From Sindora glabra (Eukaryota; Streptophyta; Magnoliopsida; Fabales; Fabaceae): a stretch of 64,000 nucleotides of DNA. The DNA lies in assembly GCA_020226215.1 (NCBI GenBank), contig CM035235.1:54403511-54467510 (forward strand), read 5' to 3'. A model generated the notes under the pieces. That model searched no databases. It worked only from the letters and a program-made list of their open reading frames with translations, and was not told the origin of the DNA. This document shows positions 47,571 through 60,357 of this stretch, one piece after another. How positions within the stretch are numbered: the stretch's first letter is position 1; the number at the start of each line of letters is the position of its first letter. A program made the translations under genes and the position numbers.

Positions 47571-48130
47571 TTTTTGGCTAAAAATGCTTGAATTAACAAA
47601 GACGAGAAATGATCATATATTTTATTAAGGCCAAGTATGGAATTGAGTTTTTTTTTTTAAAGTATAAGATGTATTTCAAAAAATAAAGTATTGCATCCTA
47701 ATTTTTGATAGGTTAATTACAAATTTAAAAATTATTTTTAATTTATTTTTTTATTAAACTTTCAATTTTTGATTTTTTTATCAAGAGTTAGGATATAAAA
47801 TTTTACCTTCTAAATTACATTTTGCACTTTAAATGCTTGAGTTAACAAAGATCTTTTTTTTTTTTGGCGGCTAAAAATGCTTGTGTTAACAAAGACGAGA
47901 AATGACCATATATTTTATTAAGGCCAAGTATGGATTTGAGTTTTTTTTAAAGTATAAGATGTATTTTAAAAAAATAAAGTATTGCATCCTAATCTTTGAT
48001 AGGTTAATTACAAATTTAAAAATTATTTTTAATTTATTTTTTATCAAGAGCTAGGATATGACATTTTACCCTTTAAATTGTATTTTACACTTTAAAGGAG
48101 TTCAATCAACTCAACATTATATGATATTCA
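47571..48130. repeat. Tandem duplication, unit about 293 bp
   Basis: 'CTAAAAATGCTTGAATTAAC' at 47578 recurs as 'CTAAAAATGCTTGTGTTAAC' at 47871. The following 'AAAGACGAGAAATGA', 'TTATTAAGGCCAAGTATGGA' and 'AAGTATTGCATCCTAAT' are shared in order. The second copy has a short deletion relative to the first. A third, abortive 'AAATGCTTGAGTTAACAAAGATC' sits at the junction (47831). Confidence 0.85.
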
Positions 48131-50209
48131 CACTATGATAATTAATATGATAATTTCTTCTTAATCATAAATTACTACTTACTCAATATATTTAATTAGT
48201 AACTTATATAACCAATATATATTTTTTCAATATAAAATATTTTATGGGAGAAATAAATATTTATTTGAAAATTTAAAAATACATAAGTCCTATAATTGTA
48301 GAGATTCTGTATTTCTTAGATCTATCTCTCTTTCCTTTTATTTATTTAAAACATGTTTAATTTTAAAAATATTAAAAGGGCTAAAAATAATTAATTACCT
48401 GAAATTACAACATTGTAATTGTAATTCTTCGAAATGACAGAGTTTAGGACGTAGGTCGCATCTTTCGTTAATAACTTTATTTCATGGACAGTTAAATTTG
48501 TATAGATTGTGTGGAGAGAATATGTCATTGAAGTGCAAGAATTTGTATTAATTATTCAGGCAAGCAAACTTAATTATCTGAAAAAGATAAAGATACACGA
48601 AAAATTGTTTTGAATTTTAAAATGATATACCATTATCGTATAATTATATTAAAAATTTTAAATTTTTTTACATAAGTTATTTAACTTCTCAAAATTTTCA
48701 GTCAAAATTGGCGATTAAATATAAACCTAAGAAATCAACTTGAATCCCAAATTGAAGAAAATGGAGAGAGAGATCAGCATGCATGTGGTTCAAATATTTG
48801 TGGTTGTAAGCCATTTTCTTGAGTTTTGTCTACTTTCCCATTAGAGAACAGATAGTGAATAGTACCCCAAAAAGGATGACGATTGTGACGCAGTTTGAGC
48901 ATAAAAAGTCCTAAAAAAATTCAATAGGATTTGCTTTCCTACAAACTCTTTTTCAAATTGCGACTGATTTAACCTTGCGCAATTTTTTTATTAAAAATGA
49001 TGAATTTTTGTAAAATTTTAAAAATTCTATTTTATAAAATTTTAAATACTTTTATGTTTTAAATATGACAATTATAATCACAATTTTTATGAAGAAGTTA
49101 TAACCATATACTTCAAATATTTGCAACTTTTTAATGAATAGTGTAATTTTTATAGATTGTGTGAGAGAGAATACCTTACTGAAGGGCAAGAATTTGTATT
49201 AATTTTTTAGGTAAAAGAAAACTTTATTATTTTAAGTGGCATTCTTCCATGTTACCTTAATTAGAGGCAGTATATATATAATTTTGTGAGTTTTAAGAGA
49301 CTTTTTGATTAAATTCGTAATATTTTATATAAAATTTATAATTTTTAATAAAATTTTATAATAATTTTTAAAAGGTTATAAAATTTTATGAAAAAAATTA
49401 TAAATTTTATATGAAATGTTACAAATTGTATAAGAAAGTTTTACAAAATCTGTAATTGATTATATGCATACTACCTCGACTTGAGGTAATATGCAAGAAT
49501 TCCCTTATTTTTTAAGGAAAGAAAGATACGTAAAAAATGTTTTAATTGCATGTGATATCTTTATGTCTCATATGTGTTTATTTCTATCAATTTAATTTGT
49601 ATGTTTTTTGAAAGATATGGATAAATCTTATTTTTTTAGTGTCGTATGCCTTTTAATTAAAAAATAATTTTTAAAATTATGATAGTAGAAAAAAATAATT
49701 TTTTACAAAAATTGTTAATATTAAATATGTGAAATTTTCTTACCATTTTAATTTTAATATTTTATAAATATATATTTCGATTAAACAAAAATAAAATAAG
49801 AAAAATTTTCTTTTCAAAAATAACTCACTTCACCAAAATGGGAAAAGAATTTTAGACAGAATTCTAATTAGTAACTGATTGGAGTTCAACCCATAATATG
49901 TACAAATTGAGTTTTGTTTTGTCATCATTGCTTCCTTTTCGTGTTTCACATCATTGTCCGTAACATACCGGTTAATGGGATCGTCATGGTCAATAGATAT
50001 TGTCTTGCCTATTCTATGTTCAAATTGAAACCGGATATATCAACAACATACTTGGCATCAATTAGTTCAATGTCAAAAATTAAAGTTTCAAATACAGGAA
50101 CCTAAAACGGAGTAAACTTTTGAATAATTTATAATTTCGTGTTCTTTAAAAGAAGATATTTTTACATTTTTTTTCTTTTTCTACTTTGTTTTACATATAC
50201 CTTACCTAT
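48131..50209. other. AT-rich intergenic DNA with a 650-bp-spaced direct repeat
   Basis: An 80-bp block near 48490-48570 recurs at 49140-49220 with shared 'TATAGATTGTGTG' and 'GCAAGAATTTGTATTAATT', 650 bp apart. This suggests a further old tandem duplication. No gene is supported. The 49914-50105 open frame is just before the retrotransposon and resembles no known protein. Confidence 0.4.
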
Positions 50210-50644
50210 TGATAATATTCAAAATGATCAACCAACTCCATAATTAAGTCAGTCCAACCTCAACCAATTAGCATAAGTAATTATCTTCTACTTGTACCTA
50301 ACTAATTGTAATTAATATTATAAAGGGTTTATAATGTCCCATCATAGCTTATAATGTCACATAATTCATATTTAACAATTTGCAATCAAAAGAGCTTATA
50401 GCGACCATTATTGTAAGAATAACTTATAAGCCAATTGAATCTTTTGCCAAAGCATGCTCCTCATTCCAATAAAAAACTAGTATCTCTTACTATTATTATG
50501 CCTCACTAAGATACTAATTGGCATCGAAGTATGAATGAGGGGCCCCACTTTGGACACCTAACTACTTATTTCCTTATGCAGATAGTTTGTTCGACTAAAT
50601 TCTTTCACTAGGGTGATTGGATATTAATATGTTAGATTTTGTCA
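50210..50644 (+). repeat. 5' LTR of the 3.8-kb retrotransposon
   Basis: Starts TGATAATATTC and ends TTTTGTCA. It is 435 bp, slightly shorter than the 3' LTR, and matches it across its length with numerous substitutions. Confidence 0.75.
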
Positions 50645-50899
50645 TTTGGCATCATTTTAAGGGAGATCCACTAGTTTTCTTGTAACATTTGGTAAAAATC
50701 TAATAGTTAAAATCTAACAAAAGTAAAACCAAATAATATTAATTAGTGGGTAATCTATAGGAATAAACACTAATATTAATAGAAGTATTTATTGGATTTT
50801 ATAGACAAAAAATTTGTTAATAATTATCTAGGAAAAAATTGAGAAAAATAAAAGTATTCAAAATCTAAAGTTGATAAGGCTTTAGAGTGAGTTAGTAGT

Positions 50900-52300
50900 T
50901 GTACTTAAAAGTGTCCTATAGAAAACCTAAGGTATCAAAAGTGTAAATTAGGGCAAATATAAAAGGGCATACATGAATTTAGGGAGAATAAAGGGAATAT
51001 GGCTAAGTTCAAGGGCATTGGTGGACATATTAGGAAAAATCTTTAATTAAAATCCTAATAAATGATTCGGAAAGATGATTAGACTAAGGAATTATTAATT
51101 AGTAACTAATTAAATTAGGGAAAGCTAGTAGGAAATTTCCTAAGAGTTTAGTCAAGGAAAGTGACATATGCATTGTCATAAATTTATATGTGACATATGT
51201 CATGATTTCATCTAAAAAGGCTAAGACTAAAGACAAAAAGACTTGGAATTTGTATCATTTTTTGGGCAAAAAACCATGTGACTTTGTTCCTTGCAACCTA
51301 CTTCATCTTTTCTTTTATAAATAGTCAAACTTAGCTTTATTGTTACTCACACACACATGCCCCACATCTAGAGCAAAAATTAGGCAAGAAAGAGTGAGTT
51401 TTTAAGTGTTTTCTTCATTTCTTAGTGAGGTTTTATTACTTTCTTTGTTGCTCTTCAAAGTTGGTTGAAGAAAGAAGCTTTGTTAATCTTCTAGATGAAG
51501 GTATAAACCTATGAACTTACATAGATTCATCTATTTTCATGATTCTTTCTATGAATTCGCTACTAATTTTATATTATTTTGAATGTTATACTTTGAATGT
51601 TAGGTGAGAGAGCCAAGAACCATAAGTCTTTTTAAGTGAGTTGAAATCCATTCCTTTTTTATGTTATCTTATAACTTGTATATGCCTTAATGTGTCTATA
51701 TGAAGAGAGTATTTGTGATTAAGGTTTATGAGAATAACTAGATCTTATTGAGCTTGCTTTTGACAAAGTGAAATAGTAATCTAGCGTACAAAATGAAAGC
51801 ACCAATATTGCTTGTGGTCACTAAAATTGTGACAAGCTAACTATAAATTTTCTTCTGTTAGATTATTTTTATGAGATGCTTTAGTTATAGTTATGGTTAG
51901 CATTTTGAACTTACCTTGTTATATGTAAAAAAAGTTAGTGAGAGCCTATAGTATTGGCTTTATGTGATATGTGAACTTCTGACTATTTGCCAATTCAGGG
52001 CTTTATGCCATATCTGGTATCGTCAGCTCAAATGTTGTATATAGTGTGTGACACGACTATGTGAGTATGAAACCTTATGGTATGATTTAGCGCCTGCCTA
52101 ATGCCTTGATTTTTGAGTCATATGAAAGGACGTGTGAAATAAGGTTGATCTTAGAGGGATAATGTTAGGATATGCATTGGATAAGGCTGGTTGGGAGTAA
52201 TTAGGAGGAATCTTTATGCCTCTATGCTATTTAATAGACATCTTAAATATTATATTCTTAAAAATTAATTTATATACTTCAAATGAAAAGCATTTTTATA
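50900..52300 (+). promoter_or_regulatory. LTR-like promoter block inside the retrotransposon
   Basis: A TATA box, TATAAATAG at 51316-51324, is followed by 'ACTCACACACACATGCCCC' and an A/G-rich leader, the arrangement seen in LTR promoters of plant gypsy (chromovirus) elements. This block may be the true internal leader of the host element or a nested fragment of another LTR. A Pro-rich 65-codon frame at 52617-52814 just downstream has no recognised function. Confidence 0.4.
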
Positions 52301-53549
52301 TATTTTTTTATATATAAATGTTTTCTAGATTAAAACTAATTAGAAAATTTGTGTGATAGCTAATTTTTTTAGTAATTATATTACTCACTCTACTTGTGGA
52401 TATATTTTTTCAGATACTACCTCGAATGGTGCCTTACTGAATTACTAATATATGTTGAAATGTGTACTTTACCTTATATGGCATACACAAGTAAGAGTTC
52501 CATTGTACCTTCTTGATTCATAAGGACAATAGTGTCTCTTGGTAGGCACAATGGGAGTCACACAAATCTAGCTTTAAGAGCTTGACTCAATATAATTCTA
52601 TTTAATGTAACTTCTTGTGAAAGGGGATTACTGGGTAGCTTCATTAGACCTACCTACTAACAAATCTATCTTTGTCGAGGGAATTATTGATGTCCCTTAT
52701 GACGGCTTATTTCTTACCTTTGCTATTTTAGTTCTTAATTTGCCAATTACACCTCCTATTCTACCTACCTCACCAATACCTCCAGTTTTTTTGCTTATAC
52801 TAGTTGTTATATAGATACTACTATATGTTCCATACTCTTATGACCATGACAAGTTTGGTATGAATGTTTATTTTGATATTTCTATCAATAGCTAGTTAGG
52901 TTAATAGTTATTGACCAATTTAATAGTTTTGATTTTGTTAAAATTTATATAAATTTTAACTAACTTTGGGGTGTTAATAGAGATAGGTTAATAACCAAGT
53001 ATGGTAATACCCCATAACTTATGTATAAAAGAAAATATATGATAATTTATTATATTACTACACATTTTATCTACTTACTTAACAAAAACTATTTCCAAGG
53101 AAAAGTAAATTTATTCTATTATGATTTGGGTTTTGACTCCAAAAATAAATTATTGTATTTAAGAATTTAGAATCTCTTTTAAAAAGAAAGAAAAAGAGTT
53201 TCAATATTTTTATATTTAAAAGATTGTACATTATAAATGCAACTAATTTTTATGGAAAAAACTTTAGTGAAATTATCTACCATGTGTTTTTGCATTATGC
53301 AAGTTTTCCTAAAAATAGTTTATTAAAGAAATAAACTTAGGTTAGAAAGGCTTATAAAGATGCTCGGTTGATGTCTTCATATCGACCATAATGGTCCAAA
53401 ATTAGATTGTCATATTCCTTAAATCTTTAAAATAATCTTTTTAATCTTTATTATAAAAAAAAGAAGTTAAAAATAAAACTCCATTATCTCCTTATTGTGA
53501 TGGGAAAGCTTGCTTTCATCAAATCTTCCTTAAAGAGAGGAAAGGGAAG

Positions 53550-54007
53550 TGATAATGTCCAAAATGGCCAATCAACCCCGTAACCAAGTTAACCTAACCC
53601 TAACCAACTAGCATAACTAACTATTTTCCACCTGTGCCTAACTATTTGCAATTAGCATCATAAAGGGCTTATAATTCCTTACCAAGGCTCATAATTTTCC
53701 ATTAAGACTCATAATCTCTCATAACTTGTGCCTAACTATCCATAGTTCGCATTATGAAGGGCTCATAATGACCTATCATCTCAAAAATGACTCGTGATTG
53801 ATTAATGCTATAAATGGCTAAACTATACTCATTTCAACAAAGAAATAATATATCTTATTACTATTTTACCTCACTTAAATACTGATTTAGGCATTAGAAT
53901 ATGCATGGTGGACCTTACCATGTATATTTAACTACTTATTCCTTGTGTAAGTAGTTTATTCGATTGAACACTTTAATTAAGCTAATTGAACATTTTAGAT
54001 TTTGTCA
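53550..54007 (+). repeat. 3' LTR of the 3.8-kb retrotransposon
   Basis: Starts TGATAATGTCC directly after the purine tract and ends TTTTGTCA. It is 458 bp. An AT microsatellite begins within a few bases of its end. Confidence 0.75.
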
Positions 54008-54011
54008 CCTT

Positions 54012-54020
54012 CATATATAC

Positions 54021-54092
<72 letters not shown>
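54012..54092. repeat. (CATA)n/(TA)n microsatellite
   Basis: Four or so CATA units run directly into about 29 TA units. Length is likely variable between individuals. An open frame across it (53964-54251) is only the translation of this repeat. Confidence 0.95.
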
Positions 54093-54094
<2 letters not shown>

Positions 54095-55121
54095 CTTTTA
54101 CAAGTTTAACAAAATAACTTATTGCTCTATAACCATTATAAAACCTTTATTTTTTAAAAAATATAAATTTATTATTTTTAATTTCAATTCAACCTTAAAG
54201 TTTTGCTTTCAAATGTCAAAAGAGATTTTTTATTTAAATTTATGGATTTGATAAAAATAGATTGATTTTGATCTTTTCTTAAGGTGGTGTTGCAAAACAA
54301 AAAGAAGAAAGTGATCAAAGTAAAGTTCCAAAAAGGCTTCAATAGTCAAATTAGTAACAACTACATAAAAAGTATAATTTGAATAGTTTAAGTGTAATGT
54401 GTACCTTATATAAATGTTTGTGTAAAGGTGATGATAGATAGATATAAGTGTCGATAAAGACACCTTAAACTTGGGAAAATTTTTAAAACTCCCAAACTTA
54501 TTTTACTTTGTTTGTCTAAAAATTTCATACTTAACCACTAAAAAATTAAATAAATTTCATATAAATTTAAATTCTATTACTGGCTCTTTCTCAATTTTAC
54601 ACTAGCTTCATCCTTGGATAGATAACTAAGTAATTTAATCTAAAATATTAATATTTTACCATAAAGTATCTTAACTATATGTTATTTTAATAGATTTATT
54701 TTTTTATGATTCTTAGTTCTTTTTATTAAAATTTTCTTCTTAATTTTTTGCTTTTTTACTCAAAATTAGGTTTCATTTTTTTAATAATTTTTTGAAGCAA
54801 ATTAAGGTTTTCTTTGGTTACATAATAATTTACTAGTGTTGCAAGGCTTGCAAGTTGTGGTGGCACTATTAGGAATCATGAGAGTGCTTGACTTAGTGGA
54901 TTTACTTGTAATGTTGGAGTTTATTCTTCATTGATTGCAGAAATCTAAAAGGTCATTCATGGGTTGAGTTTAGCTTAATAGTTAGGTTTTAGAAAATTTC
55001 TTCCAGGAGTAAATTCCATACTACTAGTTAAAGCCTTAAACTATAGGAGAATTCATAGAGAGGAATTTGAAGTTCTCTTGTTTTAGTGCTTAAGCATTTT
55101 TTCTAAAAATTAGGAGGTGAT
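54093..55121. other. Intergenic DNA, probable transposon debris
   Basis: AT-rich to 54830. Then 54840-55120 is a more complex stretch with stops in all frames, abutting the next LTR. No gene is supported. Confidence 0.3.
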
Positions 55122-58100
55122 TGTTACTCATACCTATCATCACGACCTAATTAAACTTGATTGCAAGTGGTGTGGATCTCACTTCTTACTTTCCATTAGC
55201 CTCAACATTGATTACACTAATTCTAGCTAATGGAAATATCTCTACTTTCATAAGGAATCAAAATTCGTGATGATTTTATAGAACAATGGATAAAATCTTC
55301 CCTATTTTTAAATACATCCCAAAGGCTATCCACCCTAAATCATACAACCTATAATGTTTGTAAATTTGACAATAACACATAATACACAACCTTAACATAC
55401 ATAATATTTATACAAATATGATTAAGCTTCATTCCTAATCTAACTATAAAAAATCTCCTAACAAGTTGGTTTTTTATCTCTATAGAAGCAGCAAGGATCT
55501 AATGCACTCATTTTAATCTAAAAACATTAGAAATAAATGGAATGAATTATAAGAACTTAGTGAGCATATATCTACCACAATCATACTTAAAATCAATTAC
55601 ATAAAACGATTAAATGCCAAATAAGTATTAAAATAGAAAATTGTAATAAACTTAACTCCTAAATCCTATAACTCATCGGTTGATATATTTACTTGCACAT
55701 AACTTATTTTTACGATTTCACATTATAATTTATAATAGCCTTGATTATTCAATTTACACAATACGATCACAATTTTGCATACAACCTATTCTAAGTAATT
55801 ATGAAATTTCTAAATAGCCAAGGTGGTTCATTCACAATCAAATCATCATAATTGCATCAAATGAAAGTATTCTAAGACAAGTAGATTTTAATGTCATATC
55901 ACAACACATAATAGTTTATAATAAATACATATACATCCACTTTTTGACTTTTGGGTCAATTTTATACATTTCATAAGCTTTTCATTCTTTTCCTTCCAAA
56001 GCCTACCTTATACCTTCCATAAGTTTTTTACTAAGAATTTTCTATTTGGTATTTACAACATCACCCTCATCATGTTTCACAATTCTAATGCAACTCATGA
56101 TATAATTTACAATATAATTTACATACTAGAGTTTAAGGTCTATATATCATAATTATAATTCAATTTCTATATGAAGTAAATAATTTATTCATCCTCACCG
56201 TTCAATATCAAGATATATAACAATATATAATAGTACTACCATGCTTTCTTGCATGGCCAAAAGCATTTATTCATATTATAAAATGGTTCACCTGACATTT
56301 TCTAACACACACATAACAATGTAATTCTAATTACAACACCAATGATATCATTTACCATTGCAATCTTATCACAATCAATTAACAATTGATAATAACACCA
56401 CCATGCCTCCTAAGCCTACTCAAACAACATTAATTCAAATATATAATTATTAACTTATCACAGATATCATTTTCAAGTCACTCATGCATGGTCATAAGGG
56501 TAAATTAATAACAATCCATAACACATAATTATACTCTCAAGAATTCATGGGTGAATGTAAATGTGATCTGTATCATTTATAAGAAATATTATAAATATAA
56601 CATTTAAAAAATAATATTAAAATATTAATTTAAAGTAGGATATATACTTACTTGTTAGGTCCACCTATTTCATCCATTTTAGAGTATCCAAGTTTAACTT
56701 TTCTATATCTTACTACTCACAATTTACAAGGATAAATTAGAAATGTTGATATCATTGATTTTCTTCCTAAAATTACTATTTTGGGATTTAATCATAATAT
56801 CTTACTATTTAACATCATAAATTTTTTATTTTCTTTCTTTTAAAATTAATCACGAGATACCAAAACAAACCATTGTGTAGGGATTTTGAAGCAAGCTTAT
56901 GAAAGTAAAATTATTAAACTTGTTGATTCAAGAAGACTCTATTTACATCACTTTAACTAATCGTATGCATATTTCCTAATATTTTTAACCTTTCTTCAAA
57001 GAATAAAAAGTCACATATATTGGAGGTTTTCTAGATCAAGCTCTAAGCATAAAAAAATATTAAATTCAATAATCTAAATATGTTCTACATGTGATATTCT
57101 AACATTTTAGAGCATAAAATTCTTATTTTATCCATTCTATATCAAGTGACCAAAACATAATGATAAAATAGGATTTCTATAAATTCAACATAAGACAACT
57201 AAAATATTAAAATTTTATGCTATAAAAACATTCCATTCATATCATTTTATGAAACTAAACATTTAGTTTCTACTACTTTTAACTCTAATCCAAAGAAATC
57301 ACATTCCACATAACTAATGGTTTCTTGAATCTTACACAATTCACTTGAAATAGTTGAATACAACATTATGTAAATATTCTAATCATAGTATTCTAGCATT
57401 TTATATAATAAAAATTATATTTTTCACAAGCTTTATCAAGTATTTTGAATTCTATAAAAATAAAGTTTTTTGAATTAATTTCAAATCATCTAAAATCTAA
57501 AAGTTTAATACCTTAAAATACTACAATCATGATATTTTAACATCCTATAACATAAAAAATCCTAATTTTCAAAGCCATTATCATATTTCTCAAAATATGT
57601 ATAAATGGGCTTTCTGAGCTATAACTACACAAGCTATAATATTAAGATATCATGCTATAAATTATTTCACCTCTGCCTAAAAGGCTTTCTCAAAGCCTTG
57701 TTAGTAATGAATAGATACTAGAGCATTATTAAAAAGAAGGAGCCAATTAGCACTACATAACGATTGGCTCTAGCTGTAACTTGGAAGGAGCCTTTTGGGT
57801 GACATTAATGGTTAAATGAATGATGATAAAGGAATGAATGGCATGATGAAGGGCAGTGGTGTAGCTTTAGCAGACATACGATGAAAGGAGCCAAAAAGAA
57901 AGAAAGGAAAGGTGGAGAAAAAAGAAAGGAAAGAGAAAGAAAGAGAGAGAGAATGGAAGTGGTTAAGAGGAAAAAAAGAGACGATGGAAATGGCTGAAAG
58001 GAAAGAGAGAAGGGAAAAAAGTTAAGGGCTTTGATTTGGTGCTTTTTAATGCACCATAAGTTCAAATCCTAATAGGTCATATCTTTCCATCTCTATTTAA

Positions 58101-58556
58101 TTCCATCTTAGCTATCTATTTTAATTTTAAAGTTTCATATTTTATAAAACTCCCTCTTTTTAAACAAATTTAAAATCCTAACTTAAATATTTCATTTCTC
58201 TATAAGCATTAAAAGAACAATTTTTTTTTAAATTATAAGTATACAAGTATTCATTTATGTATATATTATATTTCATCATATCCTAAATTTAAAAAATATT
58301 CTCATAAATTACAAATTTTATGAATAAAAGTTGTCTACCAAAGCTATATATATTTCACTCTTAACTTTTAAATACTCTAATAAATTTGGATAACATTTTC
58401 ATTAAATAAAATTGAGATAATATTATTTCATCAAAATATAAAATATTCATAATTCACCTTGATGTAAATAAACAAAATTCAACTATCCTCATCAACTAAA
58501 ATAAACACTTTGACATTTTAAAAATGTAATTTTAATTATTTCTTCAAGGTATTACA
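55122..58556 (-). mobile_element. Probable solo LTR of a gypsy (Tekay/Del-like) element, minus strand
   Basis: Read on the minus strand it starts TGTAATACCTTGAAG and ends GGTATGAGTAACA, giving TG...CA ends with extended TGTTAC/GTAACA-type symmetry. TGTAATACC starts and a GGTCGTGA word near the end are common in Tekay/Del chromovirus LTRs, and 3.4 kb is in their size range. A pyrimidine-rich leader (57890-58025) suits the transcribed part. Flanking 5-mers (GTGAT, TCTAG) do not match, and no second LTR or polyprotein is present, so a solo or truncated LTR is inferred. Confidence 0.45.
57880..58025. repeat. Purine-rich tract of about 145 bp
   Basis: The plus strand is nearly all A/G (GAAAG, GAGAGA words), with a few interruptions near 57955 and 57990. 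It lies inside the probable minus-strand LTR, where it reads as a CT-rich leader. The open frame over it (57805-58065 -) is an artefact of this composition. Confidence 0.75.
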
Positions 58557-58689
58557 TCTAGAGAAGGAAATGCTTATGGAAATTAGCTCGCCAATTATAG
58601 CTTGAAACATGAAATAAGACTAGCCATTCTAAGTATTCCTTTTATGGAGTTAGGTTACTTAATCCTTGGTAATGTAATTGGGGTCTTTA

Positions 58690-60357
58690 TGTTAGTGCGT
58701 GTTCTAGGAACCAATCATATAAATGATTAAAATAATATATAATATATTATATTATATTTTAGGCAATGCAATTATTATATTATTTTATTTTTATTTTATT
58801 AATTTTATGCAATTTATAACTTAATATAATAATTGTCCCTAGAATAATTTTACTATTCCTATAATGCCCCTAGTCAAGTATTATTACGAAAGGGATAGTA
58901 ATAGTACATCGAGATTGACATATATAGTAACTGATGATTATGAATCATGGATATATGATATCAAGTCAATACATGAGTACATTGTTAGTGAACAGATGTA
59001 CTGGATTGACCCAATATGAGAATACTGCATGAATAAGACTTGTGTCATTAGTAGTTCTCATGTGGTCATAATTACATAAAGTCTTTTGACCGGAAGTCAC
59101 TACAGTTCCTTACATGAGGGGTTACTCACTTTGATATCATCCTATGTCATCTTTAATTAGGATGATGAGTAGGGTGTCGATTGGGTGTGTCACGAATCAT
59201 GTAGAGAGAATTGAGTGATGTAGATGGAATTTTGTTACTCTTATATAAAAAAGATATATCCTTGGGCCCCTGGATTGAGCGAGACTTAGAAATGCATGGC
59301 CATACTCAAATGAATCAATATGTGATATTGATCATTTGTTTTGAAGTCTACTCAGTATCAAAAAATATGAATTGAACTTTGACGAGGATGACTTTCTCCA
59401 TACCTCCAGTTCGATTTGAATATTATTACAAAAGGGATTATGATGTAAAATGTTGATCATGTATTATATGGATGTCGAATCACAAACATGCTTACTACTT
59501 GAGTGGTAGTGATGTATTACCAGATACCGCTCACTGTCTATGTCTCAATAATGAGTCATTGTCAACGTAATAAGAACTTACAGGGTCACACAAAAGAAGT
59601 AGGAATAAGACAATAATTAATTAGACTTTAATTAGATTAATATCCAATTAATTGGACTTATTTTCGTGCATATATATTATTAAATAATAATATATATTTT
59701 ATGTAATAAATATAATTATTATTATGTGATATTATTTGATATTAAAGTAATATTAAATAATTACGTTATCAAATATTAGATAAATATATTATGAAATAAT
59801 ATTATTTTGATATTTGATAACTATATGCAATTATCTAATATTAAGATATTTATATTATGAGATAATATTATTATCTAATATTATATCATTAATAGATAAG
59901 TCCTATATCTCTTCATTATCTCTAGGATAAAGATAAGATAAGTTGTTAAGTATGATTAGGATTTTTTGGAGGCATTATCCTAATAGGATTAGGATTGTGG
60001 CTTGCCTAAGTTCTATAAAAAGGGACTTGAGGACAACACTTTAAACACATTCATAAGTTTCCATAAAACCCTAAATCACTCAGAAAACATCCAATCCTAA
60101 ATCCTAGAGAGAAAAATGCATCCTAGCAAATTCGTGGAGGGTGAGAGGTCGTTGTTCACTTTGTGTGGATACCGTAGAGATACTGTACCTTCCGGTTGGT
60201 GTTTGATTCATCCGCTCTCTCAAGTTTTGATCAGTAAAAGTACGAGTACCCAATAAGTAAAATCCTAATAATTGATTTATGTCTTTTGCATGGATCCTAA
60301 GTAGAATTCGAATCAAATTTTGAATTTTCGCTGCATATGATAATCCGAATTCCAACA
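58690..60357 (+). mobile_element. Probable solo or truncated LTR, 1.67 kb, with promoter
   Basis: Starts TGTTAGTGCGTG and ends TTCCAACA, so the ends are TGTTAG...CCAACA, imperfect inverted repeats of LTR type. A TATA box, TATAAAA at 60014-60020, precedes a CA-rich leader, as in LTR promoters. The body from 58850 to 59600 is less AT-rich, without long frames. Sequence after the end ('GGTTGCTATGC') is not a good primer site, and the flanks (CTTTA, GGTTG) do not match. The element is therefore solo, truncated or rearranged. The superfamily is uncertain. Confidence 0.5.

Larger units (their letters stand above)
50210..54007 (+). mobile_element. Non-autonomous LTR retrotransposon (LARD/TRIM-like), 3.8 kb
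   Basis: Two direct repeats bound it: a 5' LTR at 50210-50644 and a 3' LTR at 53550-54007. Both begin TGATAAT and end TTTTGTCA, giving TG...CA ends, and they match throughout ('AACTAATTGTAATTAATATT' and 'AACTATTTGCAATTAGCATC', then the shared 'TAAAGGG(T/C)TTATAAT'). A polypurine tract, AAAGAGAGGAAAGGGAAG at 53532-53549, touches the 3' LTR. After the 5' LTR, 'TTGGCATCATT' resembles a decayed initiator tRNA-Met primer site. Flanks CCTAT and CCTTC could be a diverged target duplication. The 2.9-kb interior has no gag or pol frame, so it depended on other elements. Clear LTR divergence means it is not young. Confidence 0.75.

Noticed and set aside
53964..54251. 95-codon frame with Ile-Tyr repeats
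   Set aside because: A translation of the TA microsatellite.
57805..58065. 86-codon minus-strand frame, Ser/Leu/Phe-rich
   Set aside because: A translation of the pyrimidine side of a purine-rich tract within a probable LTR; low complexity only.
58063..58075. 'GTTCAAATCCTAA' as a tRNA T-loop
   Set aside because: No acceptor stem, D-arm or anticodon arm can be drawn around it. No tRNA gene was found in the window.
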